64,000 nt of DNA from NCBI GenBank assembly GCA_023014485.1, contig JAJOZX010007511.1, positions 176,216 through 240,215 on the forward strand, in the 5' to 3' direction. This stretch comes from Bathynomus jamesi (Eukaryota > Arthropoda > Malacostraca > Isopoda > Cirolanidae). The notes under the pieces were generated by a model. It did no database searches, was not told the DNA's origin, and saw only the letters and a program-made list of their open reading frames with translations. Below are positions 54,431 to 64,000 of this stretch, one piece after another. The stretch's first letter is position 1; every line of letters starts with the position of its first letter. The position numbers were made by a program, and so were the translations under genes.

Positions 54431-57400
54431 CTACGGTAGTGACCATTTCCCGGTTCAACTCACGCTAAATTGGCCCGACCAGACCGTTCGTGTACCGAAA
54501 AATTGGATTATTGCCAAAGCTAACTGGTGTCGCTTCCACGATAATACATCTAGAACCCTTACGAATGCCCACTTTCCATCCTCCTACGAGTGCCTCACAT
54601 ACTTCGAATCAGTCGTTGTAGCGGCTGCGTGCACTAGCATCCCACGATCCTCCGCCTATCCCAGCACCCGACGGGTACCTTGGTGGACCCCCCAGAGTGC
54701 ACGGAAGCCATACGCGCCAAGAAGAAGGCTACTCGACGCTTCTACCGTACACGACTCCCAATCTATCACACGGAGATGCAGCAGGCCAGGGCCATCGCCC
54801 GTCGTACGATGAAGAGAGCGCGCCGAGCTTCTTGGCGTGCCTTTGTGTCCAGCGTCACCACCACCACACCTTCGGCTACCATCTGAAAGAAGGTACGGGG
54901 TGTCGAGAGGCGACATGTCCCCTCCCGATATCCGGTCCTCCGGACTAATGACGGACTTCTATACAAGCCCAAATCGGTAGCAAACCACCTAGCTTCTACT
55001 TTCGCCGCCGTTTCTCCCTCCGCGGACAGTTCCCTCGTACCCGCCCCTAACAATAGCTCCTCTTCACTGTCCCAAGACAGCACCAACAATCGGTTGTTCA
55101 CCATGCGTGAACTACAGGCGGCACTGACCTCACGACGATCCCCTTGCCCCGGCCCGGATGGTATCCCGTACAGCATGATCCAGCACATCCACCCTACCTT
55201 ACAAATTTTCCTACTGGACCTGCACAACCGCATATGGATAGAGGGCACCTTCCCCTCCCTGTGGAGGGAGGCCCATGTAATCCCCATCCCCAAACCTGGT
55301 AAAGATTCCCTCGATCCCACAAACTACAGACCTATCGCCCTAACGTGTTGTGCCTGCAAAATTTTAGAAAAAATGGTCGCTACGCGACTATCCTTCCTCC
55401 TCGAAAATAGTGATTCCTTCCCAGCTACCCAGTCCGGCTTCAGATAATTCCGCTCCACTACTGATCCCCTCCTCCTCAACCGAGACATACAGAAAGCCTT
55501 CGACACAGGCCCAGATTAAGGGTATGGAGGGCCTGAGGCTAATGGGAAGGAAGGGCCTAAATATATGCAACATAAATTCATAATCCGTAATAGCACATAC
55601 ATTAATGATTAATCACACAAACTATGACAATTTGACAAATGAAGGCGAAAAAATCTCGAAGCACTTATGGAACTGCCAGAAATAACTATTGATTACAAAT
55701 CTATAGACACATAACCTAATTGTTAAGTTGTGGGTCATAAATCATAAATCATCATAAATTTAATACTTAGTGTTATTTTTGTAATCCAAAGTAGGTAGTC
55801 ACTTTATATAGGTACTATCACCATTTGTAATTGTATAAACTACATTCAAATAACTGTCAGAAATCGACCACAATTTATTTAAAAAATCAATGAATACTAA
55901 AATAATGTTGGTAATTCAAATGAGAATGTGTACTGGAAAAATTTACCAGTATGACTTAGCAAGACCAACTTTATTGCTCAGTTCAAAAACAAATTTTGTT
56001 CGTTCTCCATTCATTTTTACGTTTTCTATGAATGATTCATAGAAAACGTAAATATGGCTGCTGGAGTGCCCATTGCCCATGGTACTCAATTGTGGACCAG
56101 GATTCTAATGTCTCAACTCTTTCATAATTGTCAACATCACTTTTATAATCTTTTATCTCAAAAATATGCACACCAAGGAACGTGAAGTGTATGTATCAAG
56201 TTGCTATGCAATGTTCTTCCTATGAAATAACCAATGCAAACATGAGCCAAACAAAAAATCAACTTACCTCTAAGATTTCATCTTTTGTTTATACTTTCCT
56301 GTCTTCAGGGCTACCAACCGAAAAGAGTATGTGTTACAACTTGTAACACATACTCTTTTCGGTTGGTAGCCCTGAACAAAATTGAAGGGCCTAAAAAAAT
56401 TGAGGGCCTAAGGCTATAGCCTTATTAGCCTATGGGTTAATCCGGCCCTGCTTTGAGAGTGGACAGTTCGTCAAATCAAGTTTTTTTTAATACAGAAGGC
56501 CTACGACACCGCCCGTCGGAAAATAATTCTCAGTCAGCTCGAAAATCTGGGTCTCGTCGGAGCCCTGCCGACCTTCATCAGGGGCTTCCTCTCTTCCCGA
56601 ACCTTTAAAGTTCGGGTGGGCCCAGTCGTCTCAGACACCTTCGTGCAGGAGGACAGGGTCCCACAAGGAAGCATCCTCAGTGCTCTATGCTTTTCCATAG
56701 TAATGAACACAGTCTCAAAATGCCTTCCACCCACCATCCGTTCTTACATCTACGCGCGTGACTTCGCGATCTACTTCACGGGGAGGGAGCCGTCCGTCGT
56801 TCAACGAAAAATCAGCTCGCCATCTATCCGGTGGAAAGGGGGGCGACATCGGTGGGGTTCCTCCTCTTGAGGTTGTACCCTCCACGCGTTTTCTGGACAT
56901 GATTCTGGACCGACGGCTCAACTGGGTTCCCCATCTCAAACACCTGAAGCAATCCACCTAACGTCCCCTCTCTCTCCTAGATCACCTCTCCCAACCACAT
57001 GGGGCGCAGACCGACGCTCTCTCCTTCACCTTTACACTTCCATGGTCCAGTCGAAGCTGGACTATGGCAGTGTCGTATACGGCTCAGCCTCCAACGCCTG
57101 CCTCCGTATCTTGGACCCGGTACTGAATACAGGCCTCCCCGCCTCACCACCGGTGCCTTCCGCTCTTCCCCATTCTCCAAGGGGAATGCAATTACCTCTC
57201 TCTCGCCCTCGACGGGGTTCGCTCCTCATGAGGACATACCTTCGTGCGCAGAGACTATCCTCTTCGCTTCTAGCGCGGCGATTTCTGAACTCCCACCACC
57301 GGGACGAAGCTGGCACTTTACGGAAGCGGCCCACTCTTTCCTGGACCTTTCCAACATGCCCGTCCCCTCAGTTATCCCCATCTCGTACAACATCCACCCT

Positions 57401-58128
57401 CCCTGGCTCCTTACCCCTATCAAGTTTTGCAGGGATCTGTGTGCCCTACCAAAGACTACCACGATCGCTACGGTATACAGGTCACTCTTCCGACAACACG
57501 CAACCCAACACCCGGACACTGTCCCCATTTATACAGATGGTTCCCGCTCGGAGGCTGGTACGGCCGCCGCAGCGGTGATACTGACCCAGCCGCTTTTGCG
57601 AGGCGTCAGCCTGCCCCGCGAGGCCTCGGTTTTCTCAACAGAACTCTTTGCGATTATGGAGGCCCTCGACATTGTGCGCACCCACCCTGCCAGCTCCTTT
57701 GTCATTTATTCAGACTCCTAAAGCGCACTTCTCTCCCTCGAGAGATTTAACTCCCCTCACCCGCTCGTCCGCACCATCCAGCAAACCTTCCACTTTTTAA
57801 CAACTTTCCGACACAAGACAATCGCCTTCTGCCGGGTCCCAGCACATGTCGGCATCCAGGGTAACGAGGCGGCGGACCGCACGGCAAAGATGGCCTACTT
57901 ACTGCCGGCCTCCTCCCGGCCCCTACCTTTCTCCGATTTCTTCCCGACTCTCCGCTTCCACTTCCGCTCCATCTGGCAACGGGAATGGGACCAGGCCACA
58001 CACAACAAACTCCACAAGATCAAACCGCAATTAGGATACTCGGCCTCCTCATTTTACCGGTCCCGTTATAAAGAAGTGATTTTATCCCGTCTCCGCCTAG
58101 GACACAGAAGCATTACACATGATCACTA
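54431..58128 (+). pseudogene. J3 copy F ORF2 (RT and RNase H)
   Basis: 54440-54540: endonuclease end (SDHFPVQLTLNWPDQTVRV). 55094-55447: RT with SPCPGPDGIPYSMIQHIHP, WREAHVIPIPKPGKDS and NYRPIALTCCACKILEKM. After the hAT insert, 56490-56870 has EGLRH/QKAYDTARRKIILSQL and VPQGSILSALCFSIVMNT, then SYIYARDFAIYFTG, where the catalytic YVDD block reads YARD. 56870-58128: thumb, then RNase H (PIYTDGSRSEAG, STELFAIMEAL, IYSDS, TAA, and in frame HVGIQGNEAADRTAK). The Cys/His tail is cut off at 58128. Inactive by point mutation, shifts and truncation. Confidence 0.8.
55506..56450. mobile_element. hAT miniature in J3 copy F
   Basis: 945 bp. Ends are caggcccagattaa and, reversed, cagggccggattaa. Target copies cttcgaca (55498-55505) and ctttgaga (56451-56458) match at 6 of 8 bases, an old duplication. 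The interior is non-coding and AT-rich. It includes two inverted repeats near 56015-56050 (gttttctatgaatgattcatagaaaac core) and near 56311-56370. Confidence 0.78.
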
Positions 58129-60246
58129 GGCTGGGTCGTTTTTTCTTGAAAATTTTTTTGGGGGAAGTTTAATTTACCTTGTATTACGAAAGTTTGTGTA
58201 CCTACATAGGAAGTATCATGACAAAGTTTCAAGCTTTTATAAAATATTTTGAGGTTCCACAAGTCACTTAAAGTTTTGGTGATTTTTTCCGATACTCCGT
58301 ATAGTAAACTACAGCTCTTTGCTGACTTGTCATGATAGTTTACAAGGCAAATCACCCAGAATTCACCACGAGGAGGTGGCTGTCTGTCGAATTCCACACC
58401 ATGCCCAGCACAACCTCCCTTCCATTAGTTTTACATGTTGTTTATTGACATTTGTATTCCCATTTTGACTCAAATGTAGGCATGTTTGATCTTGAAGCAA
58501 TTCTTGCCTTTATAAAACCATTTCTATTTTCCTGGCCATAGACAGAAGCTGATGCTTCTGTTACAAGTTTGACATGTCTTTCCACACCTTGTGAATGACA
58601 TGGGTACTTTTTCAATAGAGGGTTAGTTTCATCACCCCTTACGATAAGCTCTAACTGGGTGTTTGTCAAGCTTTTTGTCAGAGGTGGTTTATGTCTTGGG
58701 TAGTCTCCAAATCGAATTAAATCTGTGTAGTCTCTTGCCAAGAAATTAATTTTAGACCGTCTAAATTCTCTAATGCCCGAGGACACACTTTCCCTGGCTA
58801 AGAGAATGCGCCGGAAAGCTAACTCTCTCATCACTTACCTTTCATCAAATAACATCGACCAATAAAGTTTCTGGGTGAGCAAAATATGCCCCTCTTTCAA
58901 TAACAGGATCAATGACTGCCTTAAGATCATCAGATAGGTATCTTGAACTAGATATCATAAACCAGAGGTGCCTCAGTCCCTGGTAATAGAAGGATTTCGC
59001 TTTATATTAAACCACGTTGGGGCATAAACGCGAACAATGAATTCGGTCAGAGTTTTCAAGTTTTCTGACGGCTTTTTGGTCGCAACATAAAGTCTAACTA
59101 TCCTGTTGGCTGTCGTAAGCCATCTGGCATGGTTCAAAGAACCTGGCTTGCGGTTTTCAAGGTTTTGGGAACATTGGCCTTCTATGACTGCATTACAAAT
59201 TTCCATGAGATACTTTTGATCTTGGCTTAGATCGAGATCCCCTGGAATAGAAGGTATATTACTTGATTTGATTGCTTCAAACTTGATAACTGGCACGCAG
59301 TAAGACTTGGCAACATTTCCAGCAAGGGCTTTTGGTCCTTTGGTTTTACCATCCAAATAATTAAACAAATGGCGGAGAGGTAGCTCATTGGTATGCAGCA
59401 AACGCACGAACCAATGAAAAGGAGTATTGTAGTGTACCTCTAGTTGCCTGATAACTCCATTATGTATGCCAATGTTTACATTGGTTCCATTACATCCAAT
59501 AACCTTCAGATTGTCTACCTTAATATTGTTACTGTTAAGAAACTTTATCACTCCCTTAGAAATGTTAGTTGAATTTTCAGTCACAGGAGTGAAGTGCCCA
59601 AGATATTTTGATTCTGGTTCAGCTAGAAGCGTGATGTGTTCCTCAGTAATTGTTATCCTGTAGTACCTCCCATCCTTACAGATATTTGCTTTAGTTAAGT
59701 CCTTTCTTCCATCAAAATACAATGTTTCAATACTTTCTTCACTTGATTTACTCAACTCCTCTCTGATCTTCTTTCTCTGCCGTCTCACCTTATTCTTATC
59801 CACAACATTGTGATAATCTTCAGAGGTAATGAGACCAAAATCTTCCAGAACAGCAGAGGCAACGGCTGCACCAGCTCTGTCTGATATTCCGAATAGGTCA
59901 CAAGTTTTTGCTAATGAAGGCAATTTGCGAGTGAGCTTATGTGCTTCACCTGATTTCTTTATACCTTCCTCAATGTGATCATCATCATCACGCTTTCTAT
60001 CTGTATCTGTTGATGTGTCAGAATCAGGAATTGTATGAAAGTTATCCCAGTCCATTGGCTCTTCCCTGGAAGTGGATGGGTTATTGATATTTCCATCTTC
60101 AATGTTTTTAGAAAATCGTGCTCTTTTTTGTTCTTTACGCTCAGATCTTATTTGCAGTTTCTTCGTTGTCTGTAAATCAATACTGCCTATTGCCATTTTT
60201 CCTGCAACTCTTTGGTCAATTAGGAAAGAACGTTCCATGGTAGGGT
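58129..60246 (-). mobile_element. Element N2: second copy of the N family, 5'-truncated
   Basis: The left (3') end reads taggctgggtcgtttttt from 58129, a diverged version of the N1 terminus. It sits directly against J3 copy F at catgatcac. The gene runs on - to 60244. The opposite terminus is missing, and sequence past 60246 is a 30-bp piece of J3 RT. The protein is clearly homologous to that of N1 but from another subfamily. Confidence 0.7.
58442..60244 (-). pseudogene. N2 transposase-like protein, two frames
   Basis: On -, ATG near 60238 (MERSFLIDQRVAGKMAIGSI) starts a frame open to 58973. Blocks are KLPSLAKTCDLFGISDRAGAA, SIETLYFDGRKDLTKANI (first Asp), TITEEHITLLAEPESKYLGH, KVIGCNGTNVNIGIHNGVIR (second Asp reads Asn), HWFVRLLHTNELPLRHLF, LDLSQDQKYLMEICNAV, NHARWLTTANRIVRLYV and APTWFNIKRNPS. 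After a damaged stretch, 58834-58442 gives CHSQGVERHVKLVTEASASVYG and GFIKARIASRSNMPTFESKW. The frame extends upstream into J3 sequence (MIQHIHPT), which is not part of this gene. The length, about 590 aa, looks near complete. Confidence 0.75.
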
Positions 60247-60276
60247 GGATGTGCTGGATCATCCTGTAAGGAAAAA
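60247..60276 (-). other. 30-bp J3 reverse transcriptase scrap
   Basis: Read on -, it matches the J3 copy F segment near 55170-55203 encoding SMIQHIHPT. It is a junction scar between the mariner block and N2. Confidence 0.7.
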
Positions 60277-60281
60277 AAAAA

Positions 60282-60710
60282 GTGCGAAAAAATACGACAT
60301 ATGAGGGTTGTTCAAAAAGTAAGTTTACGAGGTGTTTTGAAGAAACTGTTATTACAAGGCAACTAATTATGACAAGTATTTCAACAACAACTTATTACTG
60401 TTTTTCTATATAATCACCAAACAGATTCAAACATTTGTCGAAGCGTGGGACAAGCTCTCCGATGCCGGGTGTAACGTCGAAAAATGAGGTACACCTCATT
60501 ATTCAACGTCGAATAATGAGGTGCACCTCATTTTTCAACGTTGAAAAATAAAGTACATTGTTGAAAAATGAGACACTTCCTTGAAAATTGAGTTGAAGTA
60601 TGCTATAAGTTAAAGTAACCCCTCAGAGTCTAGCCGTACAAGGCTCAGCTGGGATTCTGAACCCAATCAAAATAAATAAAACTAGCGGAGCGACCCGGCT
60701 TTTTTAAAGT
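60282..60710 (-). mobile_element. Inverted copy of the mariner plus palindrome block
   Basis: Reverse complement of 41436-41862 with scattered differences: polyA/T tract, mariner end gagggttgttcaaaaagtaa at about 60303, mariner C-terminus (60400-60470), palindrome ladder 60472-60548, and non-coding block to 60707. It joins CR1 at the same codon (LDFKKA) as copy B. Confidence 0.8.
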
Positions 60711-63077
60711 CTAAATAAATAACGTCAGCCGCTCTAAGCCTATCGTATTCGCGCACTATGCACTATTTCGTTGTAAAACTCTAACAAATTAGTTAAACAA
60801 GATTTATGGCGTCGAAACCCATGCTGACTACTATTAATCAAATCGCGACTTTCTAAGTGATCGACGATACGATCCCTAACTACAGATTCCTAAAGTTTAC
60901 CGACAATTGACGTTAAGCTAATAGGCCTATAATTGCTAGCTACTGTGCGGTCGCCTTTTTAAAAATGGGCGTAACGTTAGCTAATTTGAAGTGTTCAGGA
61001 ATAATCCCCGCTTCCAGTGATTTATTAAAAATTTTTGTTACAGGGCCTACGATAACGTCTTTCAAATCTTTCAAGTGTCTAGGATAAAGCGCGTCAGCTT
61101 ACTTTTAGCTTATCGATATAATGTGCAATCTCACCCTCGCAAACAGTTGTTTCATTCAAAATAGTGTCGCTACTAAATGAAACGATATCGTCCACGTCGG
61201 GGACATTATTTACGTATTCTACGGTAAAAACTTTCGCAAAAAAGTTGTTAAAAATACCATCGCCTGAGCGTCGGAAGCCAAAGCGCCATTAGTATCCACT
61301 AGAGGGTCTATGTTATCTTTTATCGGCTTACGATTATTGACGTAGTCAAAAAAACTTTTTCGTAATATGTTTACTATCCGCAGACCGCAGCTACAAGTAT
61401 CTCTAAATTATGCTTAGCATTCCTAACAGATCTTTTAAACTGACGTCTAAGCTCGATATATCTATTAAAGTTAGCTACCGTGCCACTGTGCTTATTAAGT
61501 CTATACGCTCTGTTACGCTCGTTTATGAACTCTCCTATTTCCCTAGTCCACCACTTGGGCATTTCATGATTTCTAGCGCGCTTGGGCCTACGAGAATAAA
61601 CTCCCTTTCGATATACAAAAAAATTTCTTTAAACGCCTCCCAATGAAAATTTTTGTCATTACCCATAAATAATTTATCCCAGTCCACTACTCTCATCCTA
61701 TCCGCAAAACTATCAAAATTAGCCCTACGAAAATCAGGGACTTCCATTACGTTACTATCCTTAGTGTTTTTTTTCTATCAAGAGCTTAAACCTAAGAATT
61801 TGATGATCACTACATCCTAAACTCTCGCCTACTTCTAAACCTTCGACTATATTTTCGCCGTTCGTCATCACCACGTCTAAAATATTGTCACCGCTCGTTG
61901 GTTCGGTAACCATCTGTCGTAAAAAATTATCTTCCATGAACTCAACCAGTCTCAAACCCTCCTTATTACCAGTAAAAGTCTCGTAATTAACATTATGGCA
62001 GTTAAAGTCTCCGACAATTATACTATTCTGATTATTAATAAAGTTACTTAGAAGTGAGTAAAATCTAGTAGCGGTATCGAGGGTTGAACGGGAGGTCTAT
62101 AAACAACAACAAAATAAAACTAATACTACGCGCCCTAACTTCAACGCATATCGCATTAATTGCTGCCGGAAAATCTATCTTAACCTCGATAGCCCTAAGG
62201 GAATTACGAATGTACAGCAAAACGCCGCCACCAATCCTATGTAACCTATCATTAGTAAAGAGTTTAAAACCAGGTATATCAAGTTATGTTGTTATAATGT
62301 TATAATGTTTCAGACCAACAAAGACCCTAGGATCCACTCATGGCTGGTCTACCTAACTGTGTTCGTAATCGTGTATTGTGTATGTCCTCCGTGGTGGCGG
62401 AGGGGACCTACAATTTTACGTGGGTTCCGAACCACAAGAACATAAGAAACTTATTTAAAAACTGCCGGTAAATTGGCAACGACCAATTTTTACGAAACTA
62501 AATAATTATCAATTTAAAAATAATTAATTATCGGTTTAAAACTAAAGATAGAATCTCTCGGTCCAGAGGAGCAAGTCATAATAGACTACTATCCACAAAT
62601 ATGTTACATTCTATATCTATTTATAACGGACATGCAAATATATCAGATCCAAAGAATCCAGTCAATTTCATTACGGTATCCATCAAGTCACGGTTCATAT
62701 CGATTGCGGACCAAGTCAAATTTACAACCATATACATTACAATATATACACATACGAGGAAAAGTGTAGGTGTGGCTGTAAAGACTGTACAGTAATGTAG
62801 AAATGTGTGTGCACCCATTATGGGTCTCCCATTTAAAGGTGTTTGTGGGGCAAGTGAAGATCATGAGTTTTTCAATACCTCACAGTACTATGGGGGGCAC
62901 CGCTCGGCAGAGGAATCTCTTTAAATGGGGTGTGTAAGGACAGAGAGTATCCCCTAACCCAAGACGCTGCCTCCCTATATCCCACAACACTTGTGGTATT
63001 TAACCACGTTTCAGTGATAGCAACTATATCGTAGTTGCCGGAATAAATTATCGCCTTAAGTTCGTTTAATTTATTTC
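60711..63077 (-). pseudogene. CR1-like copy C (5'-truncated, minus strand)
   Basis: On - from 63077: endonuclease start, then after an LTR-like insert (62287-62989) RNSLRAI/VKIDFPAAINA, LRLVEFMEDNFLRQMVTEPT, GDNILDVVMTNGENIVEGLE and SDHQILRFKLLIE. Next come PDFRRANFDSFADRMRVVDWD, KWWTREIGEFINERNRAYRL, the block before RT, KLKVS with the same short deletion as copy B, PRHLKDLKD, the KKGDR type motif, and the end at LDFKKA. Multiple frame changes. Its 5' junction with J2 equals that of copy A. Confidence 0.78.
62287..62989. mobile_element. Possible solo LTR in CR1 copy C
   Basis: 703 bp beginning TGTTGT and ending ACAACA (6-bp inverted ends). It replaces about 22 bp of CR1 text present in copy A. 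Non-coding. Flanks agtta and cttgt do not match, so a clean TSD is lacking, perhaps because of a deletion at insertion or rearrangement. Confidence 0.5.
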
Positions 63078-64000
63078 TAAGTATGGAATGCCATCTTTAA
63101 CTAAGACCTTACGTGGCAGCACAGAGGAGGAGCCTTGAAAGGCCCGGACTTTTCTCCAGACTGCAGATGAGGGTGCACCAAAGGAGATGTTGTTAACATA
63201 GTTCCTCCAAGAGATTCTCTTTGCTAATTTTACAGTGCGCCGAGCAAGTGCTCGAGCATGTTTGTAGTTGATAAATAGACGTAAAATTGGGTTCTTTCGA
63301 AAGCTACGGAGGGCCCTCTTACGTGACAAAACAGCAGCTTCACATTCAGCAGTCCAACATGCTGCATTATACTTAGGATTAACGGTAGTTGACTTCAATG
63401 GAATAGAGGCAGAGGGAGCTGTGAGTATGGGGGTAGAAATGGCTGTACAATCCAGATCGGCATCATGAGAGGGAGGAGGCAAGTTGGCTAAAAGGGCATA
63501 AGCACTCAGTCAGCTTTTCTCAGCTCGAAGCGGAAACGTCGTTGAATGGGAGGAAAGGAGGATATAGACTGCAGAAAGAGAGGGAAATGGTCACTATCAC
63601 AAAGGTCAGAGGATACGAACCACTGGAACTGGTGGGCCAATTCTTGACTACAAATGGTCAGATCAATGGAGGAGAAAGTCCCTGTAGCATCAGAGAGGTA
63701 AGTGGGGGTGGGAAAATTAAACAAAAATAAGGAGTTGTCGAAAAGGAAGTCAGCATGGAGGACCCCTCTCTCGTCGCAAAAGGAGGAGCCCCAACAAGAA
63801 TGATGGGCATTGAAATCCCTTAATAATATAAAGGGAGTTGGAAGTTGTTGTACAAGATCATCAAGCAACTGTAAGGTGATTGAAAAGCCGGGGGGTATGT
63901 ACAAAGAGCAGACTGTAGTCGCTCTACCGAAGAGTGGAACCTGTGCTGCAACTGCTTCGAGTGGAGTATGTATTGTGAGGATAGTGCCAGGAAGAAGGGC
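63078..64000 (-). pseudogene. J2 ORF2 endonuclease piece, minus strand, running off the window
   Basis: On -: PPGF then TLQLLDDLVQQLPTPFILLR, DFNAHHSCWGSSFCDERGVL, FSSIDLTICSQELAHQFQW and DLCDSDHFPLFLQ. After a stop/shift near 63500 come SHDADLDCTAISTPIL, ECEAAVLSRKRALRSFRKNP, and WRKVRAFQGS ending VLVKDGIPYLE. It is a close relative of 24168-24985, including the RDFNAHH change. It joins CR1 at the same base context. The rest lies beyond 64000. Confidence 0.82.

Larger units (their letters stand above)
46561..58128 (+). mobile_element. J3 copy F, host of element N1
   Basis: It begins in the endonuclease (LDFTWQVLQEDYG) at 46561, directly against the inverted copy E. It is interrupted by N1 (46602-54430, TSD ctacggtag) and resumes at 54431-58128. 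A hAT miniature (55506-56450) interrupts the RT. It stops at ITHDH, where element N2 begins. Without inserts the remaining copy is about 2.8 kb. Confidence 0.82.

Noticed and set aside
60238..60262. MIQHIHPT as the natural N-terminus of the N2 protein
   Set aside because: The same codons occur in J3 RT (55170-55203). The N2 gene starts after this junction.

Overview
This window looks like transposon-dense, gene-poor chromatin of an animal, most likely an arthropod. The evidence is the mix of mobile elements: a CsRn1-type Ty3/gypsy element, BEL/Pao, other Ty3/gypsy pieces, CR1, RNase H-bearing I/Jockey-type non-LTR elements, many hAT elements, Merlin, mariner, and an Academ-like element. AT-rich intergenic DNA carries short taggcct and cctaacctaa words that are common in arthropod genomes. 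I found no convincing host protein gene, tRNA, rRNA or CRISPR. Nearly every ORF of any length is a live or broken mobile-element gene.

Left part (1-22 kb): a hAT miniature with an exact 8-bp target-site duplication (TSD) at 685-1266. Rearranged gypsy pieces follow: protease on +, integrase on -, and a repeated integrase piece. They flank a 3'-truncated hAT at 3464-5366. 5.6-8.4 kb is quiet. A decayed I/Jockey-type element J1 lies at 8.4-13.6 kb. A decayed BEL/Pao element at 13.6-20.1 kb is split by a 4-kb hAT (14513-18484), which itself carries a 456-bp inverted and tandem array. A hAT fragment and a short RT fragment complete this part.

Middle part (22-42 kb): element J2 has an intact 521-aa ORF1 and an ORF2 cut by CR1 copy A. 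CR1 copy B (about 28.15-41.4 kb) hosts three clean insertions: a young CsRn1-type LTR retrotransposon (28658-33685, 4-bp TSD), a Merlin element (33898-34529, 8-bp TSD), and a 5.35-kb Academ-like transposon (35160-40511, 3-bp TSD) with a nearly intact transposase of about 1,450 aa.

Right part (42-64 kb): two copies of element J3 lie head to head (E on -, 42328-46560; F on +, from 46561 to 58128). Copy F was entered, with a 9-bp TSD, by element N1 (46602-54430). N1 was then entered by a small hAT (48275-48639) and a large hAT (49029-53236), and the large hAT contains a further hAT miniature (49411-50162). This gives a four-level nest. N1, and a second copy N2 at 58129-60246, encode a family I cannot place in a named superfamily. 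Its motif order resembles hAT, but the TSD is 9 bp. The window ends in minus-strand mariner/palindrome, CR1 (copy C) and J2 sequences that mirror blocks on the left.

Nothing here acts as a pathway. The logic is insertion, nesting, inverted duplication and decay. Family names rest on motifs read by eye; boundaries given with a TSD are the firmest.
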